This document shows positions 8,771 through 17,647 of a DNA stretch of 64,000 bases, in pieces. The stretch is from an uncultured Candidatus Melainabacteria bacterium (GTDB lineage Bacteria > Cyanobacteriota > Vampirovibrionia > Gastranaerophilales > Gastranaerophilaceae), in NCBI GenBank assembly GCA_949927415.1, contig CATLFB010000006.1, forward strand, positions 60,708-124,707, read 5' to 3'. Below the pieces are notes generated by a model. It searched no databases. It was not told where the DNA came from and saw nothing but the letters and a program-made list of their open reading frames with translations. Within the stretch, counting starts at the first letter, position 1. Every line of letters starts with the position of its first letter. Made by a program: the position numbers and the translations under genes.

Positions 8771-8985
8771 TATTTCTTCCAAGGGGGCAGGTCAAATTTA
8801 ATAGTTTCTGAATCTTCAAATACAGGAATTTTGAGTTTTATTCCGGCAGGGAGTATCGGCTCAATCGGGACATTAGGGTTTGCTTTTATAATCTCTTCAT
8901 ACATCGTGGGATTTTTATAAAACCGATACGCAATTAAATCCCAACGGTCGGAGTCTTTTGTGATGTAGCTGTAATACTCCGTCAT
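8770..8985 (-). CDS. Phage tail protein X (LysM-like)
   Basis: A 71-residue protein of the P2 gpX family, a small LysM-like tail protein that completes the hub. It shows the family pattern D-x-W-D-x-I-A-Y-R-x-Y in SDRWDLIAYRFY, then N-P-x-x-x-x-P-I-L-P-A-G-x-x-L-x-I-P. It overlaps the U gene by 4 bases (ATGA) and the D gene by one base. Order U-X-D fits the P2-like scheme. Confidence 0.9.
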   Translation of the reverse strand: MTEYYSYITKDSDRWDLIAYRFYKNPTMYEEIIKANPNVPIEPILPAGIKLKIPVFEDSETIKFDLPPWKK

Positions 8986-9401
8986 TTTTTCTTAAAGCCT
9001 TTCTCTGTTTCATCATCTTCAGGAATTTTTCCTGTATATTCACGAAGTCTTAAATCGACTTGAATAGAAAGTAAATCACCCTCAGCAGATGTCTGTTCAA
9101 CAGTTTTTCCGATTTCCTCAATGACGAAAACTCCGATATATTCGCCATTGCCTTTGATAAATTTTAAAGGCTCTGCTTTATCTGCAACTTCAACAAGGTT
9201 TTTGAGTTCATCTTCAGGAATGCAAAATGAGCGGTGGAAGTTTAATTTAATATTTTCTTCAAGCAGATTTTTACCAAGAAATTGCAAGAGCGGTTTATTT
9301 TCAATTCGTTCATGTTGTGCATAGTTGTATGAAACAGTCTCGGTTAAACCGTTAAAGTAAGTTATTAATTCAAACTTTATGTCTCCAAGTTGTGCAAACA
9401 T
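8982..9401 (-). CDS. Phage tail protein U
   Basis: A 139-residue protein of the P2 gpU family, a tail terminator/completion protein. The N-terminal MFAQLGDIKFELIT and the Y-x-x-x-x-R-I-x-x-K-P-x-L-Q-F-L-G-K block are typical. The C-terminal 20 residues are charged. It overlaps the tape-measure stop by one base (TAATG) and precedes X and D. Confidence 0.88.
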   Translation of the reverse strand: MFAQLGDIKFELITYFNGLTETVSYNYAQHERIENKPLLQFLGKNLLEENIKLNFHRSFCIPEDELKNLVEVADKAEPLKFIKGNGEYIGVFVIEEIGKTVEQTSAEGDLLSIQVDLRLREYTGKIPEDDETEKGFKKK

Positions 9402-11854
9402 TAATAAGCCACCCTTAATTTGCGTTCGTATTCTTGTCTGAAAATCTTTAAAATTTCTTCTTTGTGCTTGTTAAGCATTTCTTTAAATTCATCTTTAGTG
9501 GTGTTTCCTGTACAGGTTATAGTTGGACTGTAATGGATAGTTATTGGAGCAGACATTGCAGAATTAACTCCTCTGACAACGGCATTTGCACCACTTGTAA
9601 AGAATGACAAAGACTTATTCATAGCATTTTTAAGAGGGAGCGGTTTTATCGTTGAGGCAACAGTTTCAACAATTTTTACTTTGTGCAAATCTTTCAGAGG
9701 CCCAGTTTTCGCAGGAGAGTGTGGCAGATGGTCTCTGATTACTTGAGAAACTTTTGCAATACAATCTTTAACCTTTGCAATGCCTTTCATAATTCCTTCT
9801 GCGAGCATTGATGTGATTTTTGCACCGCATTCAAAGGCTTTAGTGACAAGTTCAACAAATTTTACAATAATCCCTGCGATAGCTTTAGCGAAACGGAGTC
9901 CCATATTCTCAGCAGCTCCGCCTGTATCTTCAACAGGCTTAATTAGTTTCTTAAACCAATCAATAATCGCACGAATTGGTTTGATGATAGGTTCTAAAGC
10001 AACTGCCATTCTTTTGAATATAGGCATCAAAGGTTGCAATCCTTCTTTAAGACCTGCCCATAAACCTTTAAAAAATCCGCTGATTGGTTTCCAATATTTG
10101 AAAATTAAGAATGCAACGCCTGCAACAGCAAGTGCAATCCATCCGATTGGAGAAGTTAAAAGAGTCAAAGAGAAAGCACGAAAAGCCATTATTGCTTTTC
10201 CTATCATGCCGGGAATACCTAAAAAACCGTTTTTGAACGCAATTAAACCTTTCATTAAATTTGAAGGGAGTCCTTTTATGGATGCGATACTCCAATCTTT
10301 AAGTGCAATTGTTGCCTTTGAAATATTTCCGGGAAGTTCTTTGAAACCGTTTATTATTCCTGCACGCATATTTTTGTCAATTCTTCTGATATCGGCAAAG
10401 ATTCCGCTTTTGATTGAGAAATTAGACATATCAAGTCCGAGCGGATTACCTGCCGCCATAATTTTTCTGCCGTAGGTTAAATTGTGAGCAGTTGAATTTA
10501 AGCCGATAAAGTTCAAAAGTTTAATAGCATTTTGAGCAAGCACAGGAGTTAAATCTCTTGCAAAGCCTAAAAATTCACCATAACCTTTGACTAATTTCCC
10601 GACAAGAATTGTTGCAGTTCCAAGGGTTGTTAAAAATATTCCTGCTCCAATTGTTCCCATAATGGCAACAAATAAACCTTTTTGCATCGCAGGATTTTGA
10701 TTAATCTTTGTCAGAATTTCGTTTATTTTTTCAATCGGTTTATGTAAATGAGGAAATACGAGTTCTTTCATGTTGATTTTCAAGAGTTTGAATTGCTCGT
10801 TGGTGGTTTCCATCATGTGATTAAAATCCTCATCCATAATGCCGTCTGCACCAAGAGCCGATGCTTTAATTCTTCGATATTCATCAAGGTTTTGCATCAT
10901 AGGTTTTAAAAAGTTTAAATCCGTTTTATTCCTGAATATCTCAGAAACAGCGAATACATCACCGCCTGTAAGTCGGTTGATTAACATAACCATTTCTTCA
11001 ATCGGGTCTTTTTGCTCTGCTATAACCCTGTTTAAGAACTTCGGCAAATCAACTCCGTACAACTCTTTAAACCGATTTACTGCCATAGGGGAAGTTATCG
11101 CTTGCAAGAAACTTTCAAAATTTGTAGCAGCTTCAGCAGCAGAACCAGCACCTTTCATTGCAACCTGCAAAGCAGCACCTAATTGAGAAACAGCAGGAAC
11201 ACCTCTCATTCCAAGCATACTTGCACCTGCTGTTAATGATGGAAATGCAGCAGACATATCTTTTAATTCAAATCTGCCCTCCTTACCTGCTTGAGCAAGA
11301 ATATCCATTGTTTTACCCAAGTCATTGACATTTACTTTTAAGTTATCAGTAACAGCGAATGCCGTTTTTGAAATATCAACAATCTCAGCTTGAGCGGCTG
11401 TTGCAGTTCTTCCGATTACATTCATATAATCAAGAGCAGCAGTCGGATCAATACCTGATGCAACAAGAACATTTAAACCTTCAGCAATTTCACTTCTGAA
11501 TTGGTTTGTATATCTTGATATTGAGCCAAGTCTCTCATCCATTTCTCTTAGTTGTTCTGCCGATAATTGCCCAACGTTTCCTAATTCTCGAAGTTGATGT
11601 TCTAAAGCAAGAGCTTCAGGGATTGCCTCAGTAATTCCAAGTTTATAGGCTAATGCTCCGCCTGTAGCTGTTAACCCTGCCCCGATTTTAGTCATATTCT
11701 GACCTAATTTATCAAGACAATCTGCTGTTTTATTGATTTTGTTTTGAAGTTTATCAAACTCGGAATTTGATTTATTCACAGCCTCACGAATAACCTTTGA
11801 CATTTTGTCAAAGGCAACAAGGGTTAATGATACTTTCATCATTGTGTCGAGCAT
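9401..11854 (-). CDS. Tail tape measure protein
   Basis: An 817-residue TP901-type tape measure protein that sets tail length and passes into the host envelope on infection. The N-terminus has a coiled coil (residues 20-55) and the domain with AEIVDISKTAFAVTDNLKVN. Hydrophobic segments lie near residues 390-420 and 570-592 (WIALAVAGVAFLIF). The C-terminus has HLPHSPAKTGPL, a motif common before the end of these proteins. Its start overlaps the putative chaperone extension. About 817 residues would predict a tail near 120 nm using the usual 1.5 angstrom per residue rule. Confidence 0.93.
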   Translation of the reverse strand: MLDTMMKVSLTLVAFDKMSKVIREAVNKSNSEFDKLQNKINKTADCLDKLGQNMTKIGAGLTATGGALAYKLGITEAIPEALALEHQLRELGNVGQLSAEQLREMDERLGSISRYTNQFRSEIAEGLNVLVASGIDPTAALDYMNVIGRTATAAQAEIVDISKTAFAVTDNLKVNVNDLGKTMDILAQAGKEGRFELKDMSAAFPSLTAGASMLGMRGVPAVSQLGAALQVAMKGAGSAAEAATNFESFLQAITSPMAVNRFKELYGVDLPKFLNRVIAEQKDPIEEMVMLINRLTGGDVFAVSEIFRNKTDLNFLKPMMQNLDEYRRIKASALGADGIMDEDFNHMMETTNEQFKLLKINMKELVFPHLHKPIEKINEILTKINQNPAMQKGLFVAIMGTIGAGIFLTTLGTATILVGKLVKGYGEFLGFARDLTPVLAQNAIKLLNFIGLNSTAHNLTYGRKIMAAGNPLGLDMSNFSIKSGIFADIRRIDKNMRAGIINGFKELPGNISKATIALKDWSIASIKGLPSNLMKGLIAFKNGFLGIPGMIGKAIMAFRAFSLTLLTSPIGWIALAVAGVAFLIFKYWKPISGFFKGLWAGLKEGLQPLMPIFKRMAVALEPIIKPIRAIIDWFKKLIKPVEDTGGAAENMGLRFAKAIAGIIVKFVELVTKAFECGAKITSMLAEGIMKGIAKVKDCIAKVSQVIRDHLPHSPAKTGPLKDLHKVKIVETVASTIKPLPLKNAMNKSLSFFTSGANAVVRGVNSAMSAPITIHYSPTITCTGNTTKDEFKEMLNKHKEEILKIFRQEYERKLRVAY

Positions 11855-11984
11855 TGTTCTTCAATTTCCTCGTTTCGATTATTCGTGTATTTAATGGCTT
11901 GGTTGCACCAGTAAGCAAGCACAGGGATTGGCATTTCACATATTTCTGAATACTGCCATCCTGTTGTTTTGCTTAAATGAATTA
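11839..11984 (-). CDS. Frameshift-encoded extension of tail assembly chaperone (T part)
   Basis: After the stop of the chaperone gene another frame stays open through about 48 codons, ending with a TGA that overlaps the tape-measure start. It encodes KTTGWQYSEICEMPIPVLAY followed by a charged tail. It has no start codon or ribosome site of its own, and its frame is -1 relative to the upstream gene, where it is also open for more than 20 codons. This is the G/GT layout seen in most tailed phages, including Mu, where a programmed frameshift makes a minor fused chaperone. The slip site is not identified; no canonical heptamer is obvious. Confidence 0.6.
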
Positions 11985-12302
11985 TGCTTTGACTGTCGGG
12001 GAGGTAGGTTGGATTACTTCCGTTTGAGTTTCTGTTTTCTGAGTTTGTGCAGGTTTCGCCGCTTGTAACTTTCCCGAAATCTCACCCTGAAGAGCGATTA
12101 CATCTTCCAAGTCCATATCAAGAATATCCTCATAAACGAGTGCTTGACCGTCAATTTCGACAAGTTCAGCGATTAATGCGTACGGAATTTCTTCTGAGTT
12201 CTTTGCTTTCATTTGAGCTTGAAGTAAATCGTGACCTTTTCCGTTACGAAGCACAGCAGTTTTTCCAGAGGGTAAAGTAAGTGTTTTTGACATAAATTTC
12301 AT
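11982..12302 (-). CDS. Tail assembly chaperone (Mu gp41-like)
   Basis: A 106-residue protein (or 103 from the second ATG) of the Mu gp41/phage TAC_7 type that keeps the tape measure protein soluble during tail assembly. It starts with a beta-rich segment (LTLPSGKTAVLRNGKGHDLLQAQ) and continues with a helical domain containing the acidic DMDLEDVIALQGE. The last 30 residues are a disordered Q/T-rich tail. Its place directly before the tape measure, and the open frame beyond its stop, support the call. The ribosome site is AAGGAGA. Confidence 0.8.
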   Translation of the reverse strand: MKFMSKTLTLPSGKTAVLRNGKGHDLLQAQMKAKNSEEIPYALIAELVEIDGQALVYEDILDMDLEDVIALQGEISGKLQAAKPAQTQKTETQTEVIQPTSPTVKA

Positions 12303-12336
12303 TCTCCTTAATTTTTTATGTTTAGGGTTATGTTCT

Positions 12337-12391
12337 CACCCCGTTCAAAAAGTGTTCAAAAACCGTTCTATTGAATTTTACGGTTGGGGTG
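12337..12391 (-). promoter_or_regulatory. Upstream region with GAAC repeats and a bulged stem
   Basis: In the gap before the tail chaperone gene, the minus strand has three GAAC units spaced 11 bases apart, with GAACGGTTTTTGAACA at 12368-12353. A near-identical 16-mer lies before the adenine methyltransferase gene. The same stretch can form a stem in which ACGGTT plus GGGGTG (12380-12391) pairs with AACCGT and CACCCC, with an 18-base bulge. It may be a phage regulator site or an RNA element of the tail operon. Confidence 0.4.
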
Positions 12392-12426
12392 AATATAAAT
12401 TATCATCCGAGAAGTTTTAAAAGCCT

Positions 12427-13788
12427 TTAAAAGCCTTCTGTCATTTTTAATGTTTCATATCTTTTACGAGTTTTAATTCTTGTTGGCTCGGATGGAGTAG
12501 AGCAAGCTATAAGAGCAAGTGCTAATGCCCAAAATCTGTCTGCGTGTCCGTTAACTTCGGATGATTCAGCATCAAACCGAATATTGCCGGCTTTGGTATA
12601 AATCCTTCTTATAGAGTGTAAATCTTCTCTGATGTCGTGATCGTTTGGTATGAACACAGATTTATCTTCAAAATTGGTACGGAGGTTATAAGCCATCTCT
12701 TCCTTTGACTTATTTGTGAACATTACAGTCTCGACTCTATATTTACCGAAATCTCTTTGAGCAGTTTCAGCGAGTTGCATACCTATGCCGGTTGAGTCAA
12801 TACAGCATCGTCTGAGTTTAGGGTGTTTTAAAATTTTAGAGATGACTTCATATTGAATGTGAAACGGAGTTTTTTCTAAAATTTCGAGTTTTCTTGTGTA
12901 TTTTGAATTTTCAAACCGCTCAATACACCAAATAGCGGTTAAGTCTTTTCGTCTGCCAATGTCGATTCCAACATATAAATCGCCTTTGATGTCATCAAGA
13001 GATTTTAAAACATCGGGCATCTCGCAAGTTGAAATAAGATCGTACGGAAGAAAAGCACAGGCTTCGTCAATTGCAATACAGCAATATTCCTGAAACCAAG
13101 TGTAGTCATCGAAACAGTTTTTGCATTCTTCATCAAGCCATTCCTGACGTTCTTCTTTTGTGGTCGGTCTGCCGTAGATTTTATCAATCAAACCTTCATC
13201 AACTGCAAGATGTATCGGTGTTTTATGATGCGACCATTTGAGTTTGCCTTTATTAACTTGCTCTAAGAATTTGTAATAAAGACAGCTTTGACCGTTGTGA
13301 GTTGAAAGTATCCTTAGAGGATATCCCCAAGTGATACAAGGGCGAGCCGCTTTCCATAATTCTTCGGGGTTATTGTGAAAAGCAAATTCATCAAGAACAA
13401 CTTTTCCGCCTTTGGATCTGAATCCTTTAGGGTTTGATGATAATGCGTGGATTTTAGTGCCGTTTGAAAATTGTATGACATAGGCTTTGATGTCTTTTTC
13501 TTTATCCAAAATCTGTTCGCCCAAGTCTTTGGCTGCGATATTGTATAAAGTTGCCCATTGTTTGCAATAATCAATATACTCACGAGCGGCTGATTCATCG
13601 GCAGAAGAAAACCACACAGCAGGAACTGTTCGCTTTACGCAGTCTCTTACATCTTCATAACTTTGAACATACGTTGCTCCTATTCTTCGGGATTTTTCCC
13701 ATATTTTTACTTTTGAATTATCATTTAACCACCGCATTTGGTACGGCAGGAAAAATTTATTCTTCTTCGGTTTCTTCGTTGTAATCAT
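12427..13788 (-). CDS. Terminase large subunit (Mu gp28-like)
   Basis: A 453-residue packaging motor ATPase-nuclease. The Walker A-like KSRRIGAT is at residues 32-39, Walker B with catalytic glutamate VLDE at 131-134, and a C-terminal RNase H-like nuclease starts with YVGIDIGRRKD (D276) and continues with CIDSTGIG. These fit the Mu gp28-type terminases, which process headful packaging. Its start overlaps the small subunit. It lies on the minus strand with tail genes, whereas portal and capsid are on the plus strand. Confidence 0.9.
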   Translation of the reverse strand: MITTKKPKKNKFFLPYQMRWLNDNSKVKIWEKSRRIGATYVQSYEDVRDCVKRTVPAVWFSSADESAAREYIDYCKQWATLYNIAAKDLGEQILDKEKDIKAYVIQFSNGTKIHALSSNPKGFRSKGGKVVLDEFAFHNNPEELWKAARPCITWGYPLRILSTHNGQSCLYYKFLEQVNKGKLKWSHHKTPIHLAVDEGLIDKIYGRPTTKEERQEWLDEECKNCFDDYTWFQEYCCIAIDEACAFLPYDLISTCEMPDVLKSLDDIKGDLYVGIDIGRRKDLTAIWCIERFENSKYTRKLEILEKTPFHIQYEVISKILKHPKLRRCCIDSTGIGMQLAETAQRDFGKYRVETVMFTNKSKEEMAYNLRTNFEDKSVFIPNDHDIREDLHSIRRIYTKAGNIRFDAESSEVNGHADRFWALALALIACSTPSEPTRIKTRKRYETLKMTEGF

Positions 13789-14206
13789 TCGGGGTAATAC
13801 CTAAAACTTCTTCTTCAATTTGAGCAATTGTATCAGCTGTTAATCCCCTTAATGTATTTTTTTCTTTCTTTTTGTTTACAGCATCTTCGTATTTTTTCGA
13901 TGTTGTAAATAATGGAATAAAGCGACATAAAGCATTCATTCTTGCAGGATCGATTGTTTCTCCTGCTTTCATATCTTCATCAATGCCTCGCATTATTTTT
14001 CTTGCGAATTCAAACATTTCTTCATGAAACGACATTTTAGATTTAAGAAACTCTGTTCGTTTTTTATCCCATTCGTGTTCTGCTCGCCAAGTATTAACCG
14101 TTTTTCTGCTCAAGTTAAGTTGTCTTGCAATAACAGCGGCAGGCAGATATTCATAAACAAAAAGTCGCTCAGCTTCGGGTAATAAGTTGTCTTTTTTGTT
14201 ATACAA
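13757..14206 (-). CDS. Terminase small subunit (Mu gp27-like)
   Basis: A 149-residue protein with an N-terminal helix-turn-helix (EYLPAAVIARQLNLSRKTVNTW) followed by helical segments, matching the DUF1804/gp27 small terminase that recognises phage DNA. The C-terminus is very acidic (NDYNEETEEE). It overlaps the large subunit by 32 bases, and its start overlaps the preceding small gene by 8 bases. Confidence 0.8.
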   Translation of the reverse strand: MYNKKDNLLPEAERLFVYEYLPAAVIARQLNLSRKTVNTWRAEHEWDKKRTEFLKSKMSFHEEMFEFARKIMRGIDEDMKAGETIDPARMNALCRFIPLFTTSKKYEDAVNKKKEKNTLRGLTADTIAQIEEEVLGITPNDYNEETEEE

Positions 14207-14441
14207 ATTCAGCCTCCAAATTTTTAATTTTTTCTGAGAGAGTTTTTAATTCTTCAGTAATTTCGGTTAGTCTTTTTACGGACACAGTTACTTTTTCCAT
14301 ATCAAGATTTTTAATATCTTCATAAGGATTCAACAAAGAACGTATCAAAATAACCAACCCTGACGCTTCCGTATCTAATGTGCGGAAGCGTTTTTTTGAT
14401 TCAGCAAGCATTCCTTTTAATTGCAGTTTTTCAGGATTCAT
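14199..14441 (-). CDS. Small coiled-coil phage protein (Mu gp26-like position)
   Basis: An 80-residue helical protein with heptad-like C-terminal half (VKRLTEITEELKTLSEKIKNLEAEF). It lies directly before the small terminase, the position of Mu gp26, and may be a packaging or DNA-binding accessory protein. The ATG at 14441 is chosen because AAAGGAGG is just upstream and the preceding gene stops there (TAATG). Function is inferred from position only. Confidence 0.6.
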   Translation of the reverse strand: MNPEKLQLKGMLAESKKRFRTLDTEASGLVILIRSLLNPYEDIKNLDMEKVTVSVKRLTEITEELKTLSEKIKNLEAEFV

Positions 14442-14686
14442 TAGTGTACCTCCTTTTTCAAGATTGGACACCAGAGATTGTTGTCAATCTTACTTTCAAT
14501 TCGTGAAAGAATTGCTGCGTGGTACTGGTTGGTTTCTAATAAGTCTTTTAAGATATCAAAGTTATTTTTGATAATCTGCTCAAAGGCTTTTACTTGTGAT
14601 TGATGGTAAATGTACCAAATCGCAAAAATTAATGCAGGAAATCCGACATTTTCAATAAATGGGGATAGTTCATTTAAAAATTCCAT
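14441..14686 (-). CDS. Small phage protein with one membrane helix (Mu gp25-like)
   Basis: An 81-residue protein with an N-terminal hydrophobic helix (VGFPALIFAIWYIYHQ, about residues 13-28) followed by a charged helical domain. This resembles the DUF2730-type or spanin/holin-like small membrane proteins encoded next to Mu-like packaging genes. The ATG at 14686 follows AAGGAG; an upstream TTG is less likely. It is the first gene of the leftward operon. Confidence 0.6.
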   Translation of the reverse strand: MEFLNELSPFIENVGFPALIFAIWYIYHQSQVKAFEQIIKNNFDILKDLLETNQYHAAILSRIESKIDNNLWCPILKKEVH

Positions 14687-15033
14687 ATAACTCCTTAATA
14701 GTCTTGATTTGTGGGAAAACGATTGCGAGCAGAGAGCGGAGGAGCTTTGCTCCGTAGGCTTGTTTAATGCGAGCAATCAAGAAGGAAAGAGTTGCAAGAC
14801 GGAGTTATCCGTCTGCAACCCATTAAGAGGGGTAAGTAATAGGGGAGGTAGTGTGTATGTTCTTAGTTTAACTTTACCCGTCACAACTTTTCAAAATTAA
14901 ATTATTCAGAAATTTATGAAAAAATTTATTCCATAAAATTTTGCATAAAAAAGTTTTGAAACACGCATGAGAGAACGATTATAGTGAGAATACAAACAAA
15001 CATTTTCCCCAACAAAAATGGAGTATTTAATTA
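14687..15033. promoter_or_regulatory. Divergent control region between the two phage arms
   Basis: This 347-base gap holds no gene. It separates the leftward packaging-tail operon from the rightward head operon. TCTTGATT (14702-14709) can pair with AATCAAGA (14775-14782), around a GGAGC/GCTCC hairpin at 14741-14753. A strong hairpin follows at 14791-14819 (GTTGCA, GACGGA, loop GTTA, TCCGTC, TGCAAC, one bulged A). The right half is very AT-rich and carries a rightward promoter candidate. Confidence 0.5.
14956..14985 (+). promoter_or_regulatory. Candidate promoter of the head operon
   Basis: TTGAAA at 14956-14961 and TATAGT at 14980-14985 are separated by 18 bases, about 50 bases before the protease start. 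This is a good sigma-70-like match for transcription of the plus-strand head genes. A phage activator may also be needed. Confidence 0.4.
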
Positions 15034-16014
15034 ATGAAATTTTTTGAAGTATTCAAAGCCGGTAAATACCCACAGGGCAAATTTACCAAAAAAGAAATTG
15101 CAGAGATTGCAAAAAACTATGATCCAAAATTCTGCGAAGCCCCTATCACTATCGATCATCAACAATCAGGACCCGCTTACGGTTGGGTTGATACCGTAAA
15201 AGCTGATGGCGATAAACTAAAAGTCGCATTTAAAGATGTGCCGCAAGAATTTGAAAAAGATGTCAATGACGGCAAATACAAAAAGGTGTCTGTTGAATTA
15301 TACAGAAATCTTGAAGGCAAAGGTGCTTATCTTAAAGCTGTTTCATTTTTAGGTGCGGCTACACCTCAAGTTAAAGGTTTAGAGCCTATTAAATTTATGG
15401 AATCAGAATCTGATACTTACGAATTTGAGTCTGAAGATGATGCAGAACAATTTTCAGAAGCAGACATTGAAGATTTAAAAAATCAGATTTCTGAACTCGA
15501 AGAGCAGGTTTCTAAATTCAAAGAAAACAGTAAGAAGATGGAAACGATTAAATCTTTGAAAGACAAGATTTCAGCTTTAACAGATGAAGTTGCAACTTTT
15601 AAAGAAAAAGCACAGGGTAAAGAAGAAATCGAAAAAGAATTGCACGACATCAAAGTTGCAATTAAAAAACGAGAATTTGATGAATTTATCGATAAACAAA
15701 TCGACAAAGGAACATTAGTTCCTGCAAATAAAGACGTTGTACTATCAGTTCTTCAAGAATTAGATAATGTACAGAAATTTGGGGAGGACTCGACAGTCGT
15801 TATCGACTTTAAATCTTTTATCGAGTCCCTGCCGCCCCAAATTAAATTCGGTGAAACTGCCACAAAAGATAAACAGGCAAGTTCACAAAATGACGATGTT
15901 CAAAAATTTGCAAACGCTGATGAAGAATCCTTAGAAATTTTTAAGGAAGCCAAAGCACTTGCAGAAAAAGAAAACATCTCATTCAGAGATGCTCTCTTGA
16001 AATTGAATATATAA
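15034..16014 (+). CDS. Phage head protease/scaffold (Mu I-like)
   Basis: A 326-residue protein in the position of Mu gpI, directly before the capsid gene. The N-terminal 115 residues match the Mu-like protease domain (FEVFKAGKYPQGKFT; TIDHQQSGPAYGWV with H42; KVSVELYRN with candidate S86). Residues 140-220 are a long coiled coil and the C-terminus is charged, as expected for an internal scaffold. A shorter scaffold could come from an internal start, as in Mu gpZ, but none is assigned here. Ribosome site GGAG is 11 bases upstream. Confidence 0.78.
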   Translation: MKFFEVFKAGKYPQGKFTKKEIAEIAKNYDPKFCEAPITIDHQQSGPAYGWVDTVKADGDKLKVAFKDVPQEFEKDVNDGKYKKVSVELYRNLEGKGAYLKAVSFLGAATPQVKGLEPIKFMESESDTYEFESEDDAEQFSEADIEDLKNQISELEEQVSKFKENSKKMETIKSLKDKISALTDEVATFKEKAQGKEEIEKELHDIKVAIKKREFDEFIDKQIDKGTLVPANKDVVLSVLQELDNVQKFGEDSTVVIDFKSFIESLPPQIKFGETATKDKQASSQNDDVQKFANADEESLEIFKEAKALAEKENISFRDALLKLNI

Positions 16015-16044
16015 TACCCCCCTCAAAATACATAAGGAGTTTAA

Positions 16045-17034
16045 ATGGGAAGACTTGAAGAACTACGCATAAATGCGTACCTATCGGAAGTCGCTCGTGG
16101 ATATCACAACAATGCTTTTGTTGCTCAGAATTTATTCCCAACGATTTATTCCGAAAAAGAAAAAATTGATATCTTTGAATTTAACAAAGAGGCTTTTAAT
16201 CTGTATGACACAGAAAGAGCCATCCGAGCAAATTCAAATGTTATCTCGCCACAAGGCTTTAAAAAGCATACTACAACTTTAACCGAACACGATTTATCCT
16301 ATCCAATTGATTATCGAGAAGAACAGGAAGCCGAAAAAGTTAAATTGCAAATTCACGCAACTAATGTTGTAACTGAAGGTTTGCAATTGAAACACGAGAA
16401 AGCCTGTGCCGATTTAGTTCAAAATCCTGCAAATTATTCAACCGATAATAAGATCTTATTGTCCGGCAAATCTTGTTTTAATTGGAGTACATCTGATCCT
16501 CAAGGTATAGTTGACGATGCAAAAGATAAAATTTCGGCTAAAATTGCACAAGATCCTAATACAATGGTTATCGGGCAAGAGGCTTGGAAACTTCTTAGAA
16601 GACACCCTCAACTTAAAAGTTTGATTTCAGATAATCAAAACAAGTTGGTTACACTCAACCTCTTAAAAGAAATCTTTGAAGTGGAAAACATCTTTATCGG
16701 CAAATCAATCTTTGCGGATAAAGACGGCAAATTTGTCAGAATTTGGCAAGACAACATCGTGCTTGCTTATGTTCCGAATCTCGGCTCTTCAAGAACTGAG
16801 TACGATCCGTCTTTTGCATATACCGTTCGCAAAAAAGATGCTCTTCAAATTGATGAATACCAAAAAGAAGGCAACAAAGTGAAGTATATCAGAGCAACTG
16901 ATATTTATACTCCGTTCCTTGTCGGTGCAGAAGCAGGATATTTAATTTCTGGTGTTAACGACCCGAATTACGATCCAAAAGAAGATGTACCTCCAACACA
17001 AACAACAACTAAAAAGGAGGAATCTAATGGCTAA
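16045..17034 (+). CDS. Major capsid protein
   Basis: A 329-residue head protein that follows the protease/scaffold, as expected for the HK97-fold major capsid subunit. Features include LSEVARGYHNNAFVAQNLFP near the N-terminus, the E-loop-like region around residues 60-110, and NTMVIGQEAWKLLRRHPQL, a pattern found in capsid proteins of the Mu E-like/DUF family. The C-terminal 20 residues are disordered and acidic (NYDPKEDVPPTQTTT). The ribosome site is AAGGAG. Confidence 0.85.
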   Translation: MGRLEELRINAYLSEVARGYHNNAFVAQNLFPTIYSEKEKIDIFEFNKEAFNLYDTERAIRANSNVISPQGFKKHTTTLTEHDLSYPIDYREEQEAEKVKLQIHATNVVTEGLQLKHEKACADLVQNPANYSTDNKILLSGKSCFNWSTSDPQGIVDDAKDKISAKIAQDPNTMVIGQEAWKLLRRHPQLKSLISDNQNKLVTLNLLKEIFEVENIFIGKSIFADKDGKFVRIWQDNIVLAYVPNLGSSRTEYDPSFAYTVRKKDALQIDEYQKEGNKVKYIRATDIYTPFLVGAEAGYLISGVNDPNYDPKEDVPPTQTTTKKEESNG

Positions 17035-17314
17035 ATACAAAGTTAAGCACACTTCTATTTTGCACAACGGCACTCTTTATAAAGAAGGCTCAATTATTGA
17101 GTTAGACGAAAAACACGCAGCGAAGTTGGAAGATTTTGTTGAACCTTTGCCGAATAAAACTTCTGCAAAACCTAAGACGGAAACTCAAAACAAAACTCAG
17201 ACTTCAAAATCAACTGCAAAACCAAAAACTCAAAATAAAACCGAAACATCAAAAGATGAAACGGATAGTGACAAAGACGGTGAACAAGACGGAGGTGTAA
17301 ATAATGACAAATAA
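17027..17314 (+). CDS. Small head-region protein with disordered tail
   Basis: A 95-residue protein. The first 48 residues form a small beta-rich domain (YKVKHTSILHNGTLYKEGS, ELDEKHAAKLEDFVEP) like those of DUF7210-type phage proteins next to capsid genes. The rest is low complexity, rich in K, T and S, ending acidic and glycine-rich. The ATG at 17027 follows AAGGAGG inside the end of the capsid gene. It overlaps the next gene by 11 bases. It may bind the capsid or DNA; function is unknown. Confidence 0.6.
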   Translation: MAKYKVKHTSILHNGTLYKEGSIIELDEKHAAKLEDFVEPLPNKTSAKPKTETQNKTQTSKSTAKPKTQNKTETSKDETDSDKDGEQDGGVNNDK

Positions 17315-17642
17315 ACATTATAAACCTTTGTTGATTGAATCAGTCAAAGCTGCTACGGATTTAGTTGAACACAGATTTGTTGGATTTGACGGCAACCATT
17401 GCGAGGCAGGTGCAAAAGCACTCGGGGTTGTTGATGTTTCAACAGAAAAAGACCAGTTCGCACCTGTTGCTGTATTTGGAATTTTGCTTGTAGAAGCAGG
17501 CGGAACGATTGCTGTCGGTGATGGAATCGCATCTGATGCAAACGGAAAAGCTGTTAAAGCTGCATCTACTGCATTAATAAATGGCTATGCTTTAGATGCA
17601 GGAACAGCAGGTCAAAAAATTAGAATTTTAAAAGGAAATTAA
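17304..17642 (+). CDS. Capsid cement/decoration protein (DUF2190-like)
   Basis: A 112-residue glycine- and alanine-rich beta protein with AVFGILLVEAGGTIAVGDGI and ASDANGKAVKA, the hallmark of DUF2190-type cement proteins that stabilise the capsid lattice. Length and position right after the capsid gene fit the family. The start follows GGAGGTG. Confidence 0.82.
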   Translation: MTNKHYKPLLIESVKAATDLVEHRFVGFDGNHCEAGAKALGVVDVSTEKDQFAPVAVFGILLVEAGGTIAVGDGIASDANGKAVKAASTALINGYALDAGTAGQKIRILKGN

Positions 17643-17647
17643 TCACA

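Noticed and set aside
9780..10475. A 231-residue plus-strand frame inside the tape measure gene
   Set aside because: It is the antisense shadow of a well-supported gene and shows no recognisable protein features.
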